64,000 bases of DNA. Source: Alloacidobacterium dinghuense. GTDB lineage: Bacteria > Acidobacteriota > Terriglobia > Terriglobales > Acidobacteriaceae. The stretch lies in contig NZ_CP060394.1 in NCBI RefSeq assembly GCF_014274465.1, positions 2,108,001 to 2,172,000 of the forward strand. Direction: 5' to 3'. How positions within the stretch are numbered: the stretch's first letter is position 1; the number at the start of each line of letters is the position of its first letter. Both the position numbers and the translations under genes were made by a program. Below the pieces are notes generated by a model that searched no databases, was not told where the DNA came from, and saw only the letters and a program-made list of their open reading frames with translations. Shown here piece after piece: positions 26,189 to 35,949 of this stretch.

Positions 26189-27510
26189 TCATCTAGACAG
26201 CGCCGCGGATTCCAGTCGGCTGCCGCGAATCCATTGCAGAATCGTTTGATATTGTGGACTTGATTCATTACCGTGCCAGCGTTGGCCGCCATTGTGCGTG
26301 GCCAGATAGTTGCCGACATTGCCCGCGCTGTCGGTTGGGCGAGTCGGCTTGATAAGGATCAGGCTCTGCACTGGGTTATTGATGTCGACTACCCGCATCG
26401 CATACTTGTAGTTTTCTTCGCTGTCCTGGTCTGAGAAAACGCCAGAGGCATTGGGTGATTCTTTGCGCGGAGACATTCAGGTTGGCATATGCCTTCTTCA
26501 CCGTGGGCGCCAATTGGGGATTGTTCAGGAAATGCTCGAGTGAAACCTCCACCGCAGCGCGCTGCACATCTGGATTGTAGGAATTCAGCCCCGCCAGAAC
26601 CTTCTCCTGCAGCTCCGACTCGTTCATCAGTTCGGTAAATGAAGAGGCTGCGTCGAGAACCAGCGCATAGTTTGCGGGTTGAGGATCTTGTTCGAGTAGA
26701 GATCGCAGCGCATTCTGAACATCCGCTTGCTGTTCCCAGGCAGAGGTGTCTGGCAGTGCAGCCAGCAAAGGAAGCGCAACGGCCTGGCTGTCAGGATTTT
26801 CCGTGTTTGAGAATTTCGACGACCTTGCCTACGAGGCGAGGATCTGGCGCGCCGGAAGCATCGAGATTCAGGATTCCACGCTGGCCATCTTCGCAGACAT
26901 AGCGAACGGTCTGCCGCACAGCAGTATTTGGGTCCTCAGACAGCTCGAGGGCCGCGAGGGTAAACCGAGCGTCACCGGCTCCGCTTAGCGTGCTACCCGC
27001 TTTAAGGACCTGAATCTTCATGGAATCGTCCGCGCCCGTGAGACAAGCGAGAAGCGCGTCTTCCAATTCAGGACCGGAGCTCTTGAAGAAATGAATGAGA
27101 TCGCTATCGTTGCCTATGCGTGTCTGGAAGAAGTTGTTGTGAGCGTCATACTTGAAATCGACTGCCTCACGATAAGGCGGGTATTCATAGTCTGGACGAT
27201 GAAGATCGGGTACTCCGGCCACATATTTAGTTAGAACAGTGGGGAGGCCAATGGACACTGTGTCGGACTTGAGTTCCGGGAGAGCATAGTGGCGGATATG
27301 GAAGTCCCACAGCGCGTTAAGAATTCCTTCGCGGCCAAGTGGAGTTCCTTCGCGCAGCACTTTGGCCAGCACCTGCGCCTGGTCGCGTGCCACAGCTTCG
27401 TAACCATCATTGATGCGGTTCTTATCCTCGTCTTGCGAGCTTGTTCGTACCCATGCAGAAAGATATCCAGTGTTTTCGTCCAGCAGGTTATAGACGCTCT
27501 CCTGAAGTGC
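26189..27510 (-). pseudogene. Frameshifted HEAT-repeat / haem-domain-like protein
   Basis: Three consecutive minus-strand frames form one protein. The first runs from about 27510 to 26791 (NLLDENTGYLSAWV... helical repeats ... VGKVVEILKHGKS), the second from about 26790 to 26470 (LAALPDTSAWEQQ... LEHFLNNPQLAPTVKKAYANLN), the third to 26189 (VDINNPVQSLILIKPT ... SSPQYQTILQWIRGSRLE). The helical part resembles HEAT-type repeats. The tail resembles the closing segment of planctomycete/acidobacterial cytochrome-like domains, but no CxxCH is present. At least two frameshifts and no valid start show it is inactive. It lies downstream of, and in the same direction as, the CRTAC1/multihaem cluster and may once have belonged to it. 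Confidence 0.65.
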
Positions 27511-27543
27511 CTCTTATCGACGGCGGCATGACTATGCGCATGT

Positions 27544-27717
27544 TTAGTGCATCTCGATTTCTGCTTTCCTCGGCAGCATCCAAATCATCCAGGCAGCAAG
27601 CAGCGGAATAAGACCAAAGAGTACAAAGGCCGGTCGAAAAGAGTAGCGGTCTACCAGCCAGCCAGTCTCCAGGCTAAAGATCATCCCTCCAAATTCTGCA
27701 AGGTATCTGGTTATCAT
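27544..27717 (-). pseudogene. C-terminal fragment of an MFS transporter
   Basis: 57 codons and a stop on the minus strand: MITRYLAEFGGMIFSLETGW, then LVDRYSFRPAF, a hydrophobic helix (VLFGLIPLLAAWMIWML) and a charged tail PRKAEIEMH. This matches the last loop and twelfth helix of hexuronate/sugar MFS transporters (typical GWLVDRYSFxPxF). The rest of the gene (about 380 codons) is absent. Confidence 0.7.
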
Positions 27718-27859
27718 CTAGGAGAGAGATGACCGAGGCAAAACAAGCTAGCCAACAGTGGATCGAATGACAGCACTTCGCGCGAATCTCAGACATAACT
27801 CTCTGATTACTTACTTACGAGTAAGATTTCAGGGAATCGCCTTGTCCAAGGTGTGTCCA

Positions 27860-29578
27860 TCACACAATGCCTTTACCCTCAATTATGTGGATGTAGCGAT
27901 TGGGAGCAAGTTTGCTCAATTTCTCGGTGTGCGTGCTTGGAGCAGGCCAGTGGATCTCTAACTCGTCGATCACGCTAGCGGCGCCGATACCAAGCACTTC
28001 GCGCATATCGTGTGACGAAAGATAGCTGCCACCATTGTTCTTGAGTCGCGATCTCAACCTGCCCCCAGCCTTCCAGATGATGCGCGCTCCAATCGCGTCA
28101 CGGTTACATGTGACGCCCTCCAGTTTCAATCCGAGCCAGTTGTTGCCCTTGGCGCCGTTGTTCCTGAGGAGCACGGGATGATCGCCGTTAATCCCGATGA
28201 TCACATCAAGAGCACCATCATTGTCATAATCGCCTACAGCCAAACCGCGCGCCGCGAATTGCTGCTGAAATGCAGGACCGGCGATCTGGCTTACATTGTG
28301 CAGCTTGCCATCTTCGCCCTGATGGTAGAGCAGCAGCGGTTCCTTGTATTTCACCTGCATGGAATAGCTATCGATCATGTCGTCAGGGTGTCCGTTGGCG
28401 AGGATGAGATCCACGAGGCCATCGTTGTCGTAGTCGAAGTACTTTAATCCCCAGCCGCTCATCAGCCTTGTATCGTTTGCCACGCCCTCTCTTTGAGCTG
28501 CGTCGTGAAAGGTTTCATCTTTGTCGTTGATATAGACCGAATAAAACTCATGGTCTACGTTGGCAACGAAGAGGTCCTGCCATCCGTCTGCGTTGAGGTC
28601 CGCGGCATCTACGCCCATGCCTGAGCGTGTCCGGCCACTTTCGCTGAAACCAACCCCCGACTGCAAGGCAATCTCATCCCAATTCCAATGACCATTTTTT
28701 CCGGGACCGCCGTTCACGAACAGGAAATTCTGCACGGTATCGTTGGCGACGAACAGGTCCATGCGTCCGTCGTTATTGATGTCGGTGGCAACGACACCGA
28801 GGCCTTTGCCTAGGGCTTCGGCGATGGCTGTGCCTTTGCTGACTTCAGTGAAGGTGCCATCTCTGTTGTTGTGATAAAGAAAGCTGGCCGTTGGCTTGAA
28901 CAGTCGAGGAACGCAATAGTAGTTCTTGCCTAACTGGTTGTTGCCGCACTCGAGCTTGCGAACTCCGGTGTAGTCCACGAAGCTGCAGACGAAGAGATCC
29001 AATCTGCCGTCATTGTCATAGTCGAACCACACAGCGCTGGTGGTCCATCCCGGAGTGGCGACGCCAGCTTTCTCGGTTACATCCGTAAATGTTCCATCGT
29101 GATTGTTTTTGTAGAGGATGCATTTGCCGTAAGAGGTCACAAAGATGTCAGGCCATCCGTCGTTGTCATAGTCACCGACGGCAACGCCCATTCCGAAATA
29201 CGCCCCGGAGACACCGGCCTTTTCGGTCATGTCCGTAAATGTTCCATCGCGATTGTTTTTGTAGAGTGCGTTGCGAACAGGCTTGGTAGGCTTCCAGAAA
29301 TCGCTGGGGCCACTGTTCACCAGGAAAATGTCCATCCAACCATCGTTGTCATAGTCGAGGAAGGCGCACCCCGGTCCAAGCGCCTCGGGCAGGAAGCGAC
29401 TCTCAGACATTGCGTTTTCGTGGACCCAGTGAATGCCAGATATCTCAGGCGGCACTTCGCTGAACAATGGCGGATTGGTTGGGCTTTGCGGCTGTGAGTG
29501 GATGTGCAGAACCTTCGCAGCCCCAGCGACCATGCCGAGGCGCAGAAACCCGCGCCTAGAAAACCTCATCGGCATCAT
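27860..29578 (-). CDS. Tat-exported CRTAC1-family (FG-GAP/VCBS, ASPIC/UnbV) protein
   Basis: 572 residues from the ATG at 29578 (GGTGATAGG before it; adjacent in-frame ATGs are possible). A twin-arginine signal is explicit: [16 protein letters not shown]. Seven calcium-binding D-x-(D/N)-x-DG loops follow ([63 protein letters not shown]), making an integrin-like beta-propeller. The last 100 residues are the ASPIC/UnbV domain ([29 protein letters not shown]). The family is exported and calcium-dependent; its reaction is unknown. It is the last intact gene of the receptor-TPR-cytochrome cluster. Tat export implies folding, possibly with cofactor, before export. Confidence 0.9.
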   Translation of the reverse strand: MMPMRFSRRGFLRLGMVAGAAKVLHIHSQPQSPTNPPLFSEVPPEISGIHWVHENAMSESRFLPEALGPGCAFLDYDNDGWMDIFLVNSGPSDFWKPTKPVRNALYKNNRDGTFTDMTEKAGVSGAYFGMGVAVGDYDNDGWPDIFVTSYGKCILYKNNHDGTFTDVTEKAGVATPGWTTSAVWFDYDNDGRLDLFVCSFVDYTGVRKLECGNNQLGKNYYCVPRLFKPTASFLYHNNRDGTFTEVSKGTAIAEALGKGLGVVATDINNDGRMDLFVANDTVQNFLFVNGGPGKNGHWNWDEIALQSGVGFSESGRTRSGMGVDAADLNADGWQDLFVANVDHEFYSVYINDKDETFHDAAQREGVANDTRLMSGWGLKYFDYDNDGLVDLILANGHPDDMIDSYSMQVKYKEPLLLYHQGEDGKLHNVSQIAGPAFQQQFAARGLAVGDYDNDGALDVIIGINGDHPVLLRNNGAKGNNWLGLKLEGVTCNRDAIGARIIWKAGGRLRSRLKNNGGSYLSSHDMREVLGIGAASVIDELEIHWPAPSTHTEKLSKLAPNRYIHIIEGKGIV

Positions 29579-29649
29579 CCTATCACCGACCAACTGCGGC
29601 CATTTTGGCTCGCTGCGGTATTCATTTGCATAAATTCTTGAGGCTCAAT

Positions 29650-30741
29650 CTAGCCGGGATAGGGTTCATTTGGTTTCACAATCCGGATGCGATGATCAGA
29701 GAATTTGTAGTGGCCGCCGGGTAGCTCTATCTTCGTCATATGGCAGGTCACGCACTTGCTCTTTGAAACGGGGCAGGCTTTGGCTCCGACCTTGCCTCCT
29801 CCATGACATGCCTGACATCTCGAGTCGTAATCAGCTGGCTGCGCGCTCACCTCTTGATGCGGGTCGTGACATGCGACGCAACTGATCCGGGCATCGTCCG
29901 GGTCATAGCATTTGCTTCCGGTGAGGCGATAAGGCTGGAAGCGAATGTTTGAGATGCTAGGTGTCCCCTGCATTGCGATTTCGGCCCAGGTACGGTGACA
30001 TCGGCCGCAGAAGTTCGACGTTTGTTCTGTCGACATCTTTGATAGCGCGGGGGGAATGACCGCTTCTCCGCTCTTGTGCAACATCGCTGCGAGGTGAGCT
30101 TCGGCGTTTTCGTGGCAGTGACTGCATTGCACTCCCGGGACCATCTTATCCAGAGTGAGCTGCGATCCGTGTGCCGCGTTGGTTGCGTGGCATCCGAAAC
30201 AGGCGAGTTTGTCATCGTGACTCATCAGGCGTCCGGCAGCCTCGTGCACATCGGCCGGAAGTGAGCCGGCGGCCCCTAGTGTCGGGCCGAGACCATTTAG
30301 TTCCCGATACCAGCTCATGCGGCTCTCGAATAGCTCGCCATCCTTCTCCAATATGAAGGTCTGACCGATCGCGGAACTCGCGCCGAGAGCCCATCTAATC
30401 GGCAGTGTGACTGTCGTCGTGCCGTCTGTGACGGAATAAATGCTTTGATCTCCTTTTCGTTCGATCCGGTAGGAATATTTGCCGTAGGTTGCGGAGAGGA
30501 GTGGATGATCGATCAGAACCCGGCTTTGCTCTACTGTATCGAGGGCGCGTGACATGTTTGTGGCTGGTTGTGACAACGCGTCCGTGTGGCACTGCGAGCA
30601 GGGGGAGGCGTGCTCACGATCGGTTTGCGCTGTGGCGATGACGGGAGCAATCCATAGCAGAAGCAGAAACGGACGTCTAAAAGTTGTTGCCACGTACCTC
30701 AGAACGGAGAAACCTGTGGCTTGTGGCGGTCTAGCAATCAC
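29650..30741 (-). CDS. Secreted seven-haem cytochrome c
   Basis: 363 residues. A signal peptide (RRPFLLLLWIAPVIATAQ) is followed by seven CxxCH haem-attachment motifs: CSQCH (Cys48), CFGCH, CSHCH, CGRCH, CVACH, CQACH and CVTCH. Between the first and second is a haem-free insertion of about 130 residues, beta-rich and containing YGKYSYRIERKGDQSIYSV. The C-terminal part resembles cytochrome c554/NrfB-like multihaem modules. The start is a GTG overlapping the TPR gene stop by 4 nt; another GTG lies 16 codons later. It probably passes electrons in the periplasm to or from the CRTAC1 partner; that link is inference from the operon. Confidence 0.9.
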   Translation of the reverse strand: MIARPPQATGFSVLRYVATTFRRPFLLLLWIAPVIATAQTDREHASPCSQCHTDALSQPATNMSRALDTVEQSRVLIDHPLLSATYGKYSYRIERKGDQSIYSVTDGTTTVTLPIRWALGASSAIGQTFILEKDGELFESRMSWYRELNGLGPTLGAAGSLPADVHEAAGRLMSHDDKLACFGCHATNAAHGSQLTLDKMVPGVQCSHCHENAEAHLAAMLHKSGEAVIPPALSKMSTEQTSNFCGRCHRTWAEIAMQGTPSISNIRFQPYRLTGSKCYDPDDARISCVACHDPHQEVSAQPADYDSRCQACHGGGKVGAKACPVSKSKCVTCHMTKIELPGGHYKFSDHRIRIVKPNEPYPG

Positions 30742-31862
30742 TGTAGCTTGCCACCATTCTGATTAACGCCCGGTTGCTTTGCCTGCACTTCAGCGGTCAG
30801 TTTCTGGACAATCTCACGTTCCCTCTTGCTGTCTTCCGGACGCTTCAGGCGGTAATACACGAGAGCTAATGAGACGTGCGCTTCGAGGAACTGCGGCGAT
30901 TCTTTTACCAAGGCTTCCAGCATCTGTCGCGCCTTCTCCGCGTCGCCGTTTTCAAGAGCGAGCAGCGCCAGTTGATAGCGGATACCGGGATCTCCTGGCC
31001 GGGTTTCCTCTGCGCGCACAAAGTATTTCTTGGCTTGCTCGTAGTCCTGCTCTTGCTTAGCCATGGCGCCTAATTGCAGGTTCGCGTCGAAGTTATAAGG
31101 GTCCATTTGCAATTCGGCCTTGAACTCTTTCACGGAGAGATCGGAGTCGCCTGTCAGCATCAGGGCTTTGGCATAGAGGACATGGACTTCGGGCAGATTC
31201 GGATTCAGAGCAACGGCCTTGGCAAATTCATCACGAGCACCCGCAAAATCGGATGCGCCCATCTTCGCCGTGCCCAACATTAAATGCGCCTCTGCGGAGT
31301 CGCCGTTGCGTAGAATGCGGTCGACCAGAACTTGCCCTTCCTCGACTCGTTTCTGCCGAATCAGCGCTGTTCCCAGCAGGTAGGCGATCGCCAAGTCGTC
31401 AGGATATTTCTTTTCTTCCGCCTCCAAAACCCGGATGACATCGTTCTCGCGCCCCATCCGCATGTAACAGTCGCCCAAAAGAAGAGCCGCCTGGCGGTTT
31501 TCTGGATCCTCGGCACGGAGCTTTTCCAACTCGCTGGCCGCGTCGTCGATCCTACCCATCTTGTAATAGCAGAGAGCCAGATTGAGTCTTGCCTGCTCGA
31601 GCCTAGGGGATTGGCTCAGAGCGATTTTGTATTGGGAAATAGCCTCTTCGAAACGGCCTAAGCCAGCCAGTGCCGCACCGAGATTTGAATGGATGGCGGT
31701 TGCCTCGGGATAGAGTCGAAGGAACTGCTGATACTCTGCAACCGCACCCTCAAGATCACCGGCCCGCTGCTTCTGCTGCGCGTCCTGCACCAGTTGCTGA
31801 GGCGACTGTGCAGACGCAGTAAAAGCAAGGCTGAAAACAAGAGTGAAGGTGAACTTCAACAT
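30738..31862 (-). CDS. Exported tetratricopeptide-repeat protein
   Basis: 374 residues. A signal peptide (MLKFTFTLVFSLAFTASAQS) is followed by about nine TPR units from residue 25 to 345, e.g. AVAEYQQFLRLYPEATAIHSN, EEAISQYKIALSQSPRLEQA and ARDEFAKAVALNPNLPEVHV. The tail is charged and disordered. TPR proteins are scaffolds; here the 4-nt overlap with the seven-haem cytochrome gene points to a periplasmic assembly platform for that protein. It lies 79 bp downstream of the TonB receptor gene, in the same direction. Confidence 0.88.
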   Translation of the reverse strand: MLKFTFTLVFSLAFTASAQSPQQLVQDAQQKQRAGDLEGAVAEYQQFLRLYPEATAIHSNLGAALAGLGRFEEAISQYKIALSQSPRLEQARLNLALCYYKMGRIDDAASELEKLRAEDPENRQAALLLGDCYMRMGRENDVIRVLEAEEKKYPDDLAIAYLLGTALIRQKRVEEGQVLVDRILRNGDSAEAHLMLGTAKMGASDFAGARDEFAKAVALNPNLPEVHVLYAKALMLTGDSDLSVKEFKAELQMDPYNFDANLQLGAMAKQEQDYEQAKKYFVRAEETRPGDPGIRYQLALLALENGDAEKARQMLEALVKESPQFLEAHVSLALVYYRLKRPEDSKREREIVQKLTAEVQAKQPGVNQNGGKLQ

Positions 31863-31941
31863 ACCGTCAACAGGTCCCGACTACATGAACGATGAAGTCC
31901 ACCTTACTCCGTTTCGATGATTTTTGTACCTTCCAATCAAG

Positions 31942-34900
31942 CTAGAAGTAGAACTTCGCTGCAAACTCCAGAATGCGTTGACCCTGCTTTTGATTTGTAG
32001 TGCCGAAGCTTGAATTTGCCTGCGTGAACTGCTGTGTCACTGGATCCTGCTCGTATTGCAGGGTGAGCAGGCTGCCGCTGGGGAACGAGTACAGCGGGTG
32101 ATTTAGGAAGTTGTACGCCTGCACGCGGAACTGCAGCTTTCTAGCCTCAGACATCTGGAAGTTCTTGAAAACTGCCAGATCCCAATCAAAGTAGCTAGGA
32201 CCATAAGACACAGGCAGGTTCGCCGGTCCGCTCTGTCCGACGACGGTCGGTGGCGCGAAGCAATTGCCATTGACGAACTGATGCGCACTCCGATGAGCAC
32301 TTGGATTGCACGTCACGAGCGGGGTTAACAGTGCAGCGTTGGTTCCCAGGATGGATTGATTATTGATCGGAATTCCGGTCGGATTGGTAGAACTGATAGA
32401 ACCCGGAATGATAGCAGCCGATTGCGGACATGAGATACCGGCAGCCATTTCCGCCGCAGTCGCGACGCAAGTCAACGACATGTTGTAATTCGTGTTGGGG
32501 AGGTTAGTGTAGTTGCCGCCGTACGTCAGGTTAGCTCCGCTCTGTAACTGCGTGATTCCCGAGAACTGCCACCCATTCAGGGCCCCGTTTACGAAGGGGT
32601 TCACATGGACGCGGTTTCCGAGGTCTATGGAATAGGCTGCGTTAAATAGGTTCCGGCGATCCGACGGCAGGACACCATAGTCGTTTGCGAGGTTGAAAGG
32701 ATCCGCCGTGGGAAGTGGAATGCCCAATGCCTTCTGCCAGGTGTAGTTCGCCTGGATGACGTAAATCCCGGCGTGGCGCGCCCAACTCACCTGCAGCGCA
32801 TTGTAGTTGCTGTAGAGGTTATTTGTGGAAAGGTTCAGATCACCATAACCTTGCAACGGTCGGTAAAGGTTCGCATTCGCCTTTCCGGGATTGGTGGCGG
32901 AGAGCATCGCGCCCGCTGGCACCAGGTTGATGTTGCTGCCTGCGCCTCCCTGGGTGTTCTGCAGATCTCTACTGCGGTTGCCGACGTAGGCCATCTCCAA
33001 CAAGCCTTGCCAGGGAGTCTGCTGGTCGATGGTCGCACTCCAGCTATCTGTGTATGGCTGGTTGTCGTCCTTCGAATCTACTGCCGCCGGCGAAGCGGGG
33101 GTCGCGGCAAGATTTAAGCAGGAGAGATTCGCTGTAAACAAAGAAGAGCCGGTAGTGGGATTGGTTGGGCATCCGGAGCCGCCCACCCAGTTGCTGGGTG
33201 ACAGGTTGGCAGACTTGACGCCCGCTGATGCCTCGAGACCACTCGTGAATTGTCCCGAGTGATAGTAGAAGCGGCCCCAACCTCCACGAAGAACGGTCTT
33301 CCCAGCTCCGGAGACATCGTACGCAACGCCAAGACGAGGTTGGTAGAAGAGCGCTCGCGTGGGAAATCCTCCCAGCGGGACCGAGGGGGTCTGGGCGTGC
33401 CATTCAAAACCGCAAAATGCAGACGCACAGCTGGGATTAAATTGAGACGTATTAAAGATCGAGTATCCGTAACCCTCCCCGTCGATCCACGGCGTGAAGT
33501 GGCTAAAGCGAACGCCGAATTCCAGAGTCAGTCGTCGCGTCGCCTTCCAGGAATCCTGCCCAAAGAACTCCCACGTCGTGTAGTGGATATCATTGATCCG
33601 ATTTTTGTTGTACTCGGTGTAATTCGATAGATTGCCCGTCAAGAAGTCCGCATACTCGTTGCCGTAGCTGAAGGAGTTGCCTACGGAAACCTGCAGGAAG
33701 CCATTGGTGAACTGGTTGTCCGGCTGTGAATTCCGAATCCACTCATAGAATCCGCCTACCTTCACCGTATGGTCGCCAAAGACCTTGGTAAGCGTGTCAC
33801 CTAAACTCGGCATCCACTTGTTCGCGTAGAGGCCCTCGGAAGGCCCGCCGGCCTCAAAACCACCCGGATTGAGGGATAACGCAGCTTCGCTCGGGCCGTA
33901 ATTGCCGAAGGCCGGAATCTGCGCCACGCCGTTCTGGAACACGCCCTGGTAGGCATAACCGACGTTGGCACGGTTAACCTTGGAAGGGTCCGCAAATACG
34001 TTGGGGAAGCCTACAAAAGTGTAAGCAACCACCGTTTCATTCGTCATGGTCGGATTGAAAACATGCGTGATCGTGCCGGAAATCGAGTCCGACTTGTTCT
34101 TGCCGTCGACCGGGGTGGGGTACGGCACCTGGTCAGTATTGCGCCACCAGAGACCGACCGGGAACTGCTGAAGTTCTCTCTGATAGTTGTAGCGCACGAA
34201 CACCTTCGTGTTGTCGCTTATGCTCCAATCTCCGCGAATGGTCCACTGCCGGTTGTTCTGATCGAAGATCTCAGACTGGGTGTAGTTATAACCGCCAGTA
34301 GAGTTCGGATCCACGTTGGCAGCCGGAAACTGTTTCGCAAGAGCCAGCATATTCGGATCGATGCACTTGCCATTGGGAGTGCCGTTGCACATCGGGATGG
34401 TCGTCCCGCCGAAGGCTGCGAGCGCCGCGGCATTGAGTTGTCCAGGAGGTTTGCCAGATGCCGTAATGTTCCCTTCTTTTGCGACTTCCTCCGGCGAGAA
34501 ATCGCCGCCAAGCTCTCCAGGCGTGGCCACCGTAGCTCTCAGCAATCCTGTATCTAGCGTCTGGTGGAAGTACTCGAACCCAGTAAAGAAGAACAGCCTC
34601 TTGCGATCCTTGTTGAAGCTGGTGCCGGGGATAATGATCGGGCCGCCGATACTGCCGCCCGGATAGTAGTAGGAATTCGCCGGTTGCTTGACGTCGCTGA
34701 AGTTATTCAACCAGTCGTTCGCATTAAGCGCATGGTTTCGCGCCGAGAAAAACGCATTGCCATGGAACTGTGCACCGCCAGCTTTGGTCACTGACGTGAT
34801 GAGGATCGGGCCCTTCTGTTCTTCCGCGCTGAAGTTCGACGTCAGTACCTTGAACTCCTGTATGAAATCGGAGTTCGGATTCACCGGCGTATCGCAATTA

Positions 34901-35574
34901 CAACCCGGATCGGAGACGTGCGCGCCGTCCGCTGTGATGTCAAGCGAGTTTGTAGGCAGACCGTTGTATGAGTACGCGGCATTTAATGGGCTTTGGCTTC
35001 CCGAGTCGCCGTTGGCATTAATTCCAATCGTCTGGCCGTTGTAATTGGATTTGTTTTGTGTGCCGTTTTGAATGCCGAAGCCGGGAATGATCTTGATGTA
35101 TTCAGCCGCGTTGCTGCCGACCTGCGTGAAGTTCTGAAGCTCCTGTGTTTCAAGCGAGAAGGATTTCTCTCCGGAGTCCGTTACAGCAAGCGCGACGTTC
35201 TGTGCATTTACCTGGACGGTTTCAGCTGTCGAGCCGATCTGAAGTTTAATGCTGATGTTGCGCTCATCGCCGCCGCCGAGGCTGATGTTGTTGGCTTGGT
35301 ACTGACGATAGCCTTGAACATCCACTGTTAAGTCGTAGGTGCCTACTGCCACCGCGGCGAAGGTATAGTAACCGTCCCCGTTGGTCACGGTATCTCGGAT
35401 TGAGCCGGATACGGCGTCTCGGAGGGTAATCTTTGCGTTAGGAATCACGCCGCCAGATGGATCCGTCACAAGGCCTGTAAGCGTTGCGAAAACCCCCTGC
35501 GCATATGCTAGAGACCCGCCGATGAGCAGCGAGCCAAGGAAGACTGCGGACCAGACCCATCTCTGTATCGTCAC
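31942..35574 (-). CDS. Oar-type TonB-dependent receptor with carboxypeptidase-regulatory domain
   Basis: 1210 residues from the GTG at 35574, chosen because GGAGGGAGG lies just before it and a signal peptide begins there (VTIQRWVWSAVFLGSLLIGGSLAYAQ); the frame is open 40 codons further up without a signal. Then come a carboxypeptidase-regulatory/CNA-like beta-sandwich (LTGLVTDPSGGVIPNAKITL), a plug with VTSVTKAGGAQFHGNAFFSARN, and a long barrel ending in RILEFAAKFYF. These outer-membrane receptors are abundant in Acidobacteriota and are thought to import oligosaccharides or peptides. An AAAACGTTTT palindrome lies 39 nt upstream of the start. It heads the TPR / seven-haem / CRTAC1 cluster. Confidence 0.92.
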   Translation of the reverse strand: MTIQRWVWSAVFLGSLLIGGSLAYAQGVFATLTGLVTDPSGGVIPNAKITLRDAVSGSIRDTVTNGDGYYTFAAVAVGTYDLTVDVQGYRQYQANNISLGGGDERNISIKLQIGSTAETVQVNAQNVALAVTDSGEKSFSLETQELQNFTQVGSNAAEYIKIIPGFGIQNGTQNKSNYNGQTIGINANGDSGSQSPLNAAYSYNGLPTNSLDITADGAHVSDPGCNCDTPVNPNSDFIQEFKVLTSNFSAEEQKGPILITSVTKAGGAQFHGNAFFSARNHALNANDWLNNFSDVKQPANSYYYPGGSIGGPIIIPGTSFNKDRKRLFFFTGFEYFHQTLDTGLLRATVATPGELGGDFSPEEVAKEGNITASGKPPGQLNAAALAAFGGTTIPMCNGTPNGKCIDPNMLALAKQFPAANVDPNSTGGYNYTQSEIFDQNNRQWTIRGDWSISDNTKVFVRYNYQRELQQFPVGLWWRNTDQVPYPTPVDGKNKSDSISGTITHVFNPTMTNETVVAYTFVGFPNVFADPSKVNRANVGYAYQGVFQNGVAQIPAFGNYGPSEAALSLNPGGFEAGGPSEGLYANKWMPSLGDTLTKVFGDHTVKVGGFYEWIRNSQPDNQFTNGFLQVSVGNSFSYGNEYADFLTGNLSNYTEYNKNRINDIHYTTWEFFGQDSWKATRRLTLEFGVRFSHFTPWIDGEGYGYSIFNTSQFNPSCASAFCGFEWHAQTPSVPLGGFPTRALFYQPRLGVAYDVSGAGKTVLRGGWGRFYYHSGQFTSGLEASAGVKSANLSPSNWVGGSGCPTNPTTGSSLFTANLSCLNLAATPASPAAVDSKDDNQPYTDSWSATIDQQTPWQGLLEMAYVGNRSRDLQNTQGGAGSNINLVPAGAMLSATNPGKANANLYRPLQGYGDLNLSTNNLYSNYNALQVSWARHAGIYVIQANYTWQKALGIPLPTADPFNLANDYGVLPSDRRNLFNAAYSIDLGNRVHVNPFVNGALNGWQFSGITQLQSGANLTYGGNYTNLPNTNYNMSLTCVATAAEMAAGISCPQSAAIIPGSISSTNPTGIPINNQSILGTNAALLTPLVTCNPSAHRSAHQFVNGNCFAPPTVVGQSGPANLPVSYGPSYFDWDLAVFKNFQMSEARKLQFRVQAYNFLNHPLYSFPSGSLLTLQYEQDPVTQQFTQANSSFGTTNQKQGQRILEFAAKFYF

Positions 35575-35612
35575 AGATACCTCCCTCCAAAAAGAACTAC
35601 ATTTGTCGTACA

Positions 35613-35622
35613 AAAACGTTTT
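35613..35622. promoter_or_regulatory. AAAACGTTTT palindrome upstream of the TonB receptor
   Basis: Perfect 10-bp palindrome with the central CG typical of LacI-family operators, embedded in GTACAAAAACGTTTTACAAG. It lies in the receptor leader, where a repressor could block transcription. Confidence 0.45.
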
Positions 35623-35868
35623 ACAAGAATCAGCGTCGATATCTGACGCTTGGCAAATCGGTTTTGTCAAGCCAAATGTGTAGGGAATTGTCAAATCTAA
35701 TATCTAGAATCATCTCCAACCTAAGGTGGACTACACCAAACGGGCAGGAGCAGTCGGGCTCCGGACGCCCGTTGCCGCCTGAGATACGCGCGACACTAGA
35801 ACATCCACAGACTGTCTGCGAAGCGCAGGAAACAAACGTTGCCGTGGCCACGTTCGCTCTTGATTCCC

Positions 35869-35880
35869 TTAAACGTTTTA
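35869..35880. promoter_or_regulatory. Second AAACGTTT box in the divergent promoter region
   Basis: TTAAACGTTTTA, 8-bp perfect palindromic core, 70 nt before the start of the divergent secreted protein. The 375-bp gap 35575-35949 holds no gene. Two such boxes here would let one LacI-type regulator control both directions. Confidence 0.4.
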
Positions 35881-35949
35881 CTTCAGAAGATTCCGCACAT
35901 ATACTGGCTCGGTTCAAAAGCCAGCACCTCGCACAAGGAGGAGGCCGAA

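Noticed and set aside
32773-35683. Several plus-strand frames of 100-160 residues inside the TonB receptor gene
   Set aside because: All lie antisense to a continuous 1210-residue receptor with signal peptide, plug and barrel end.
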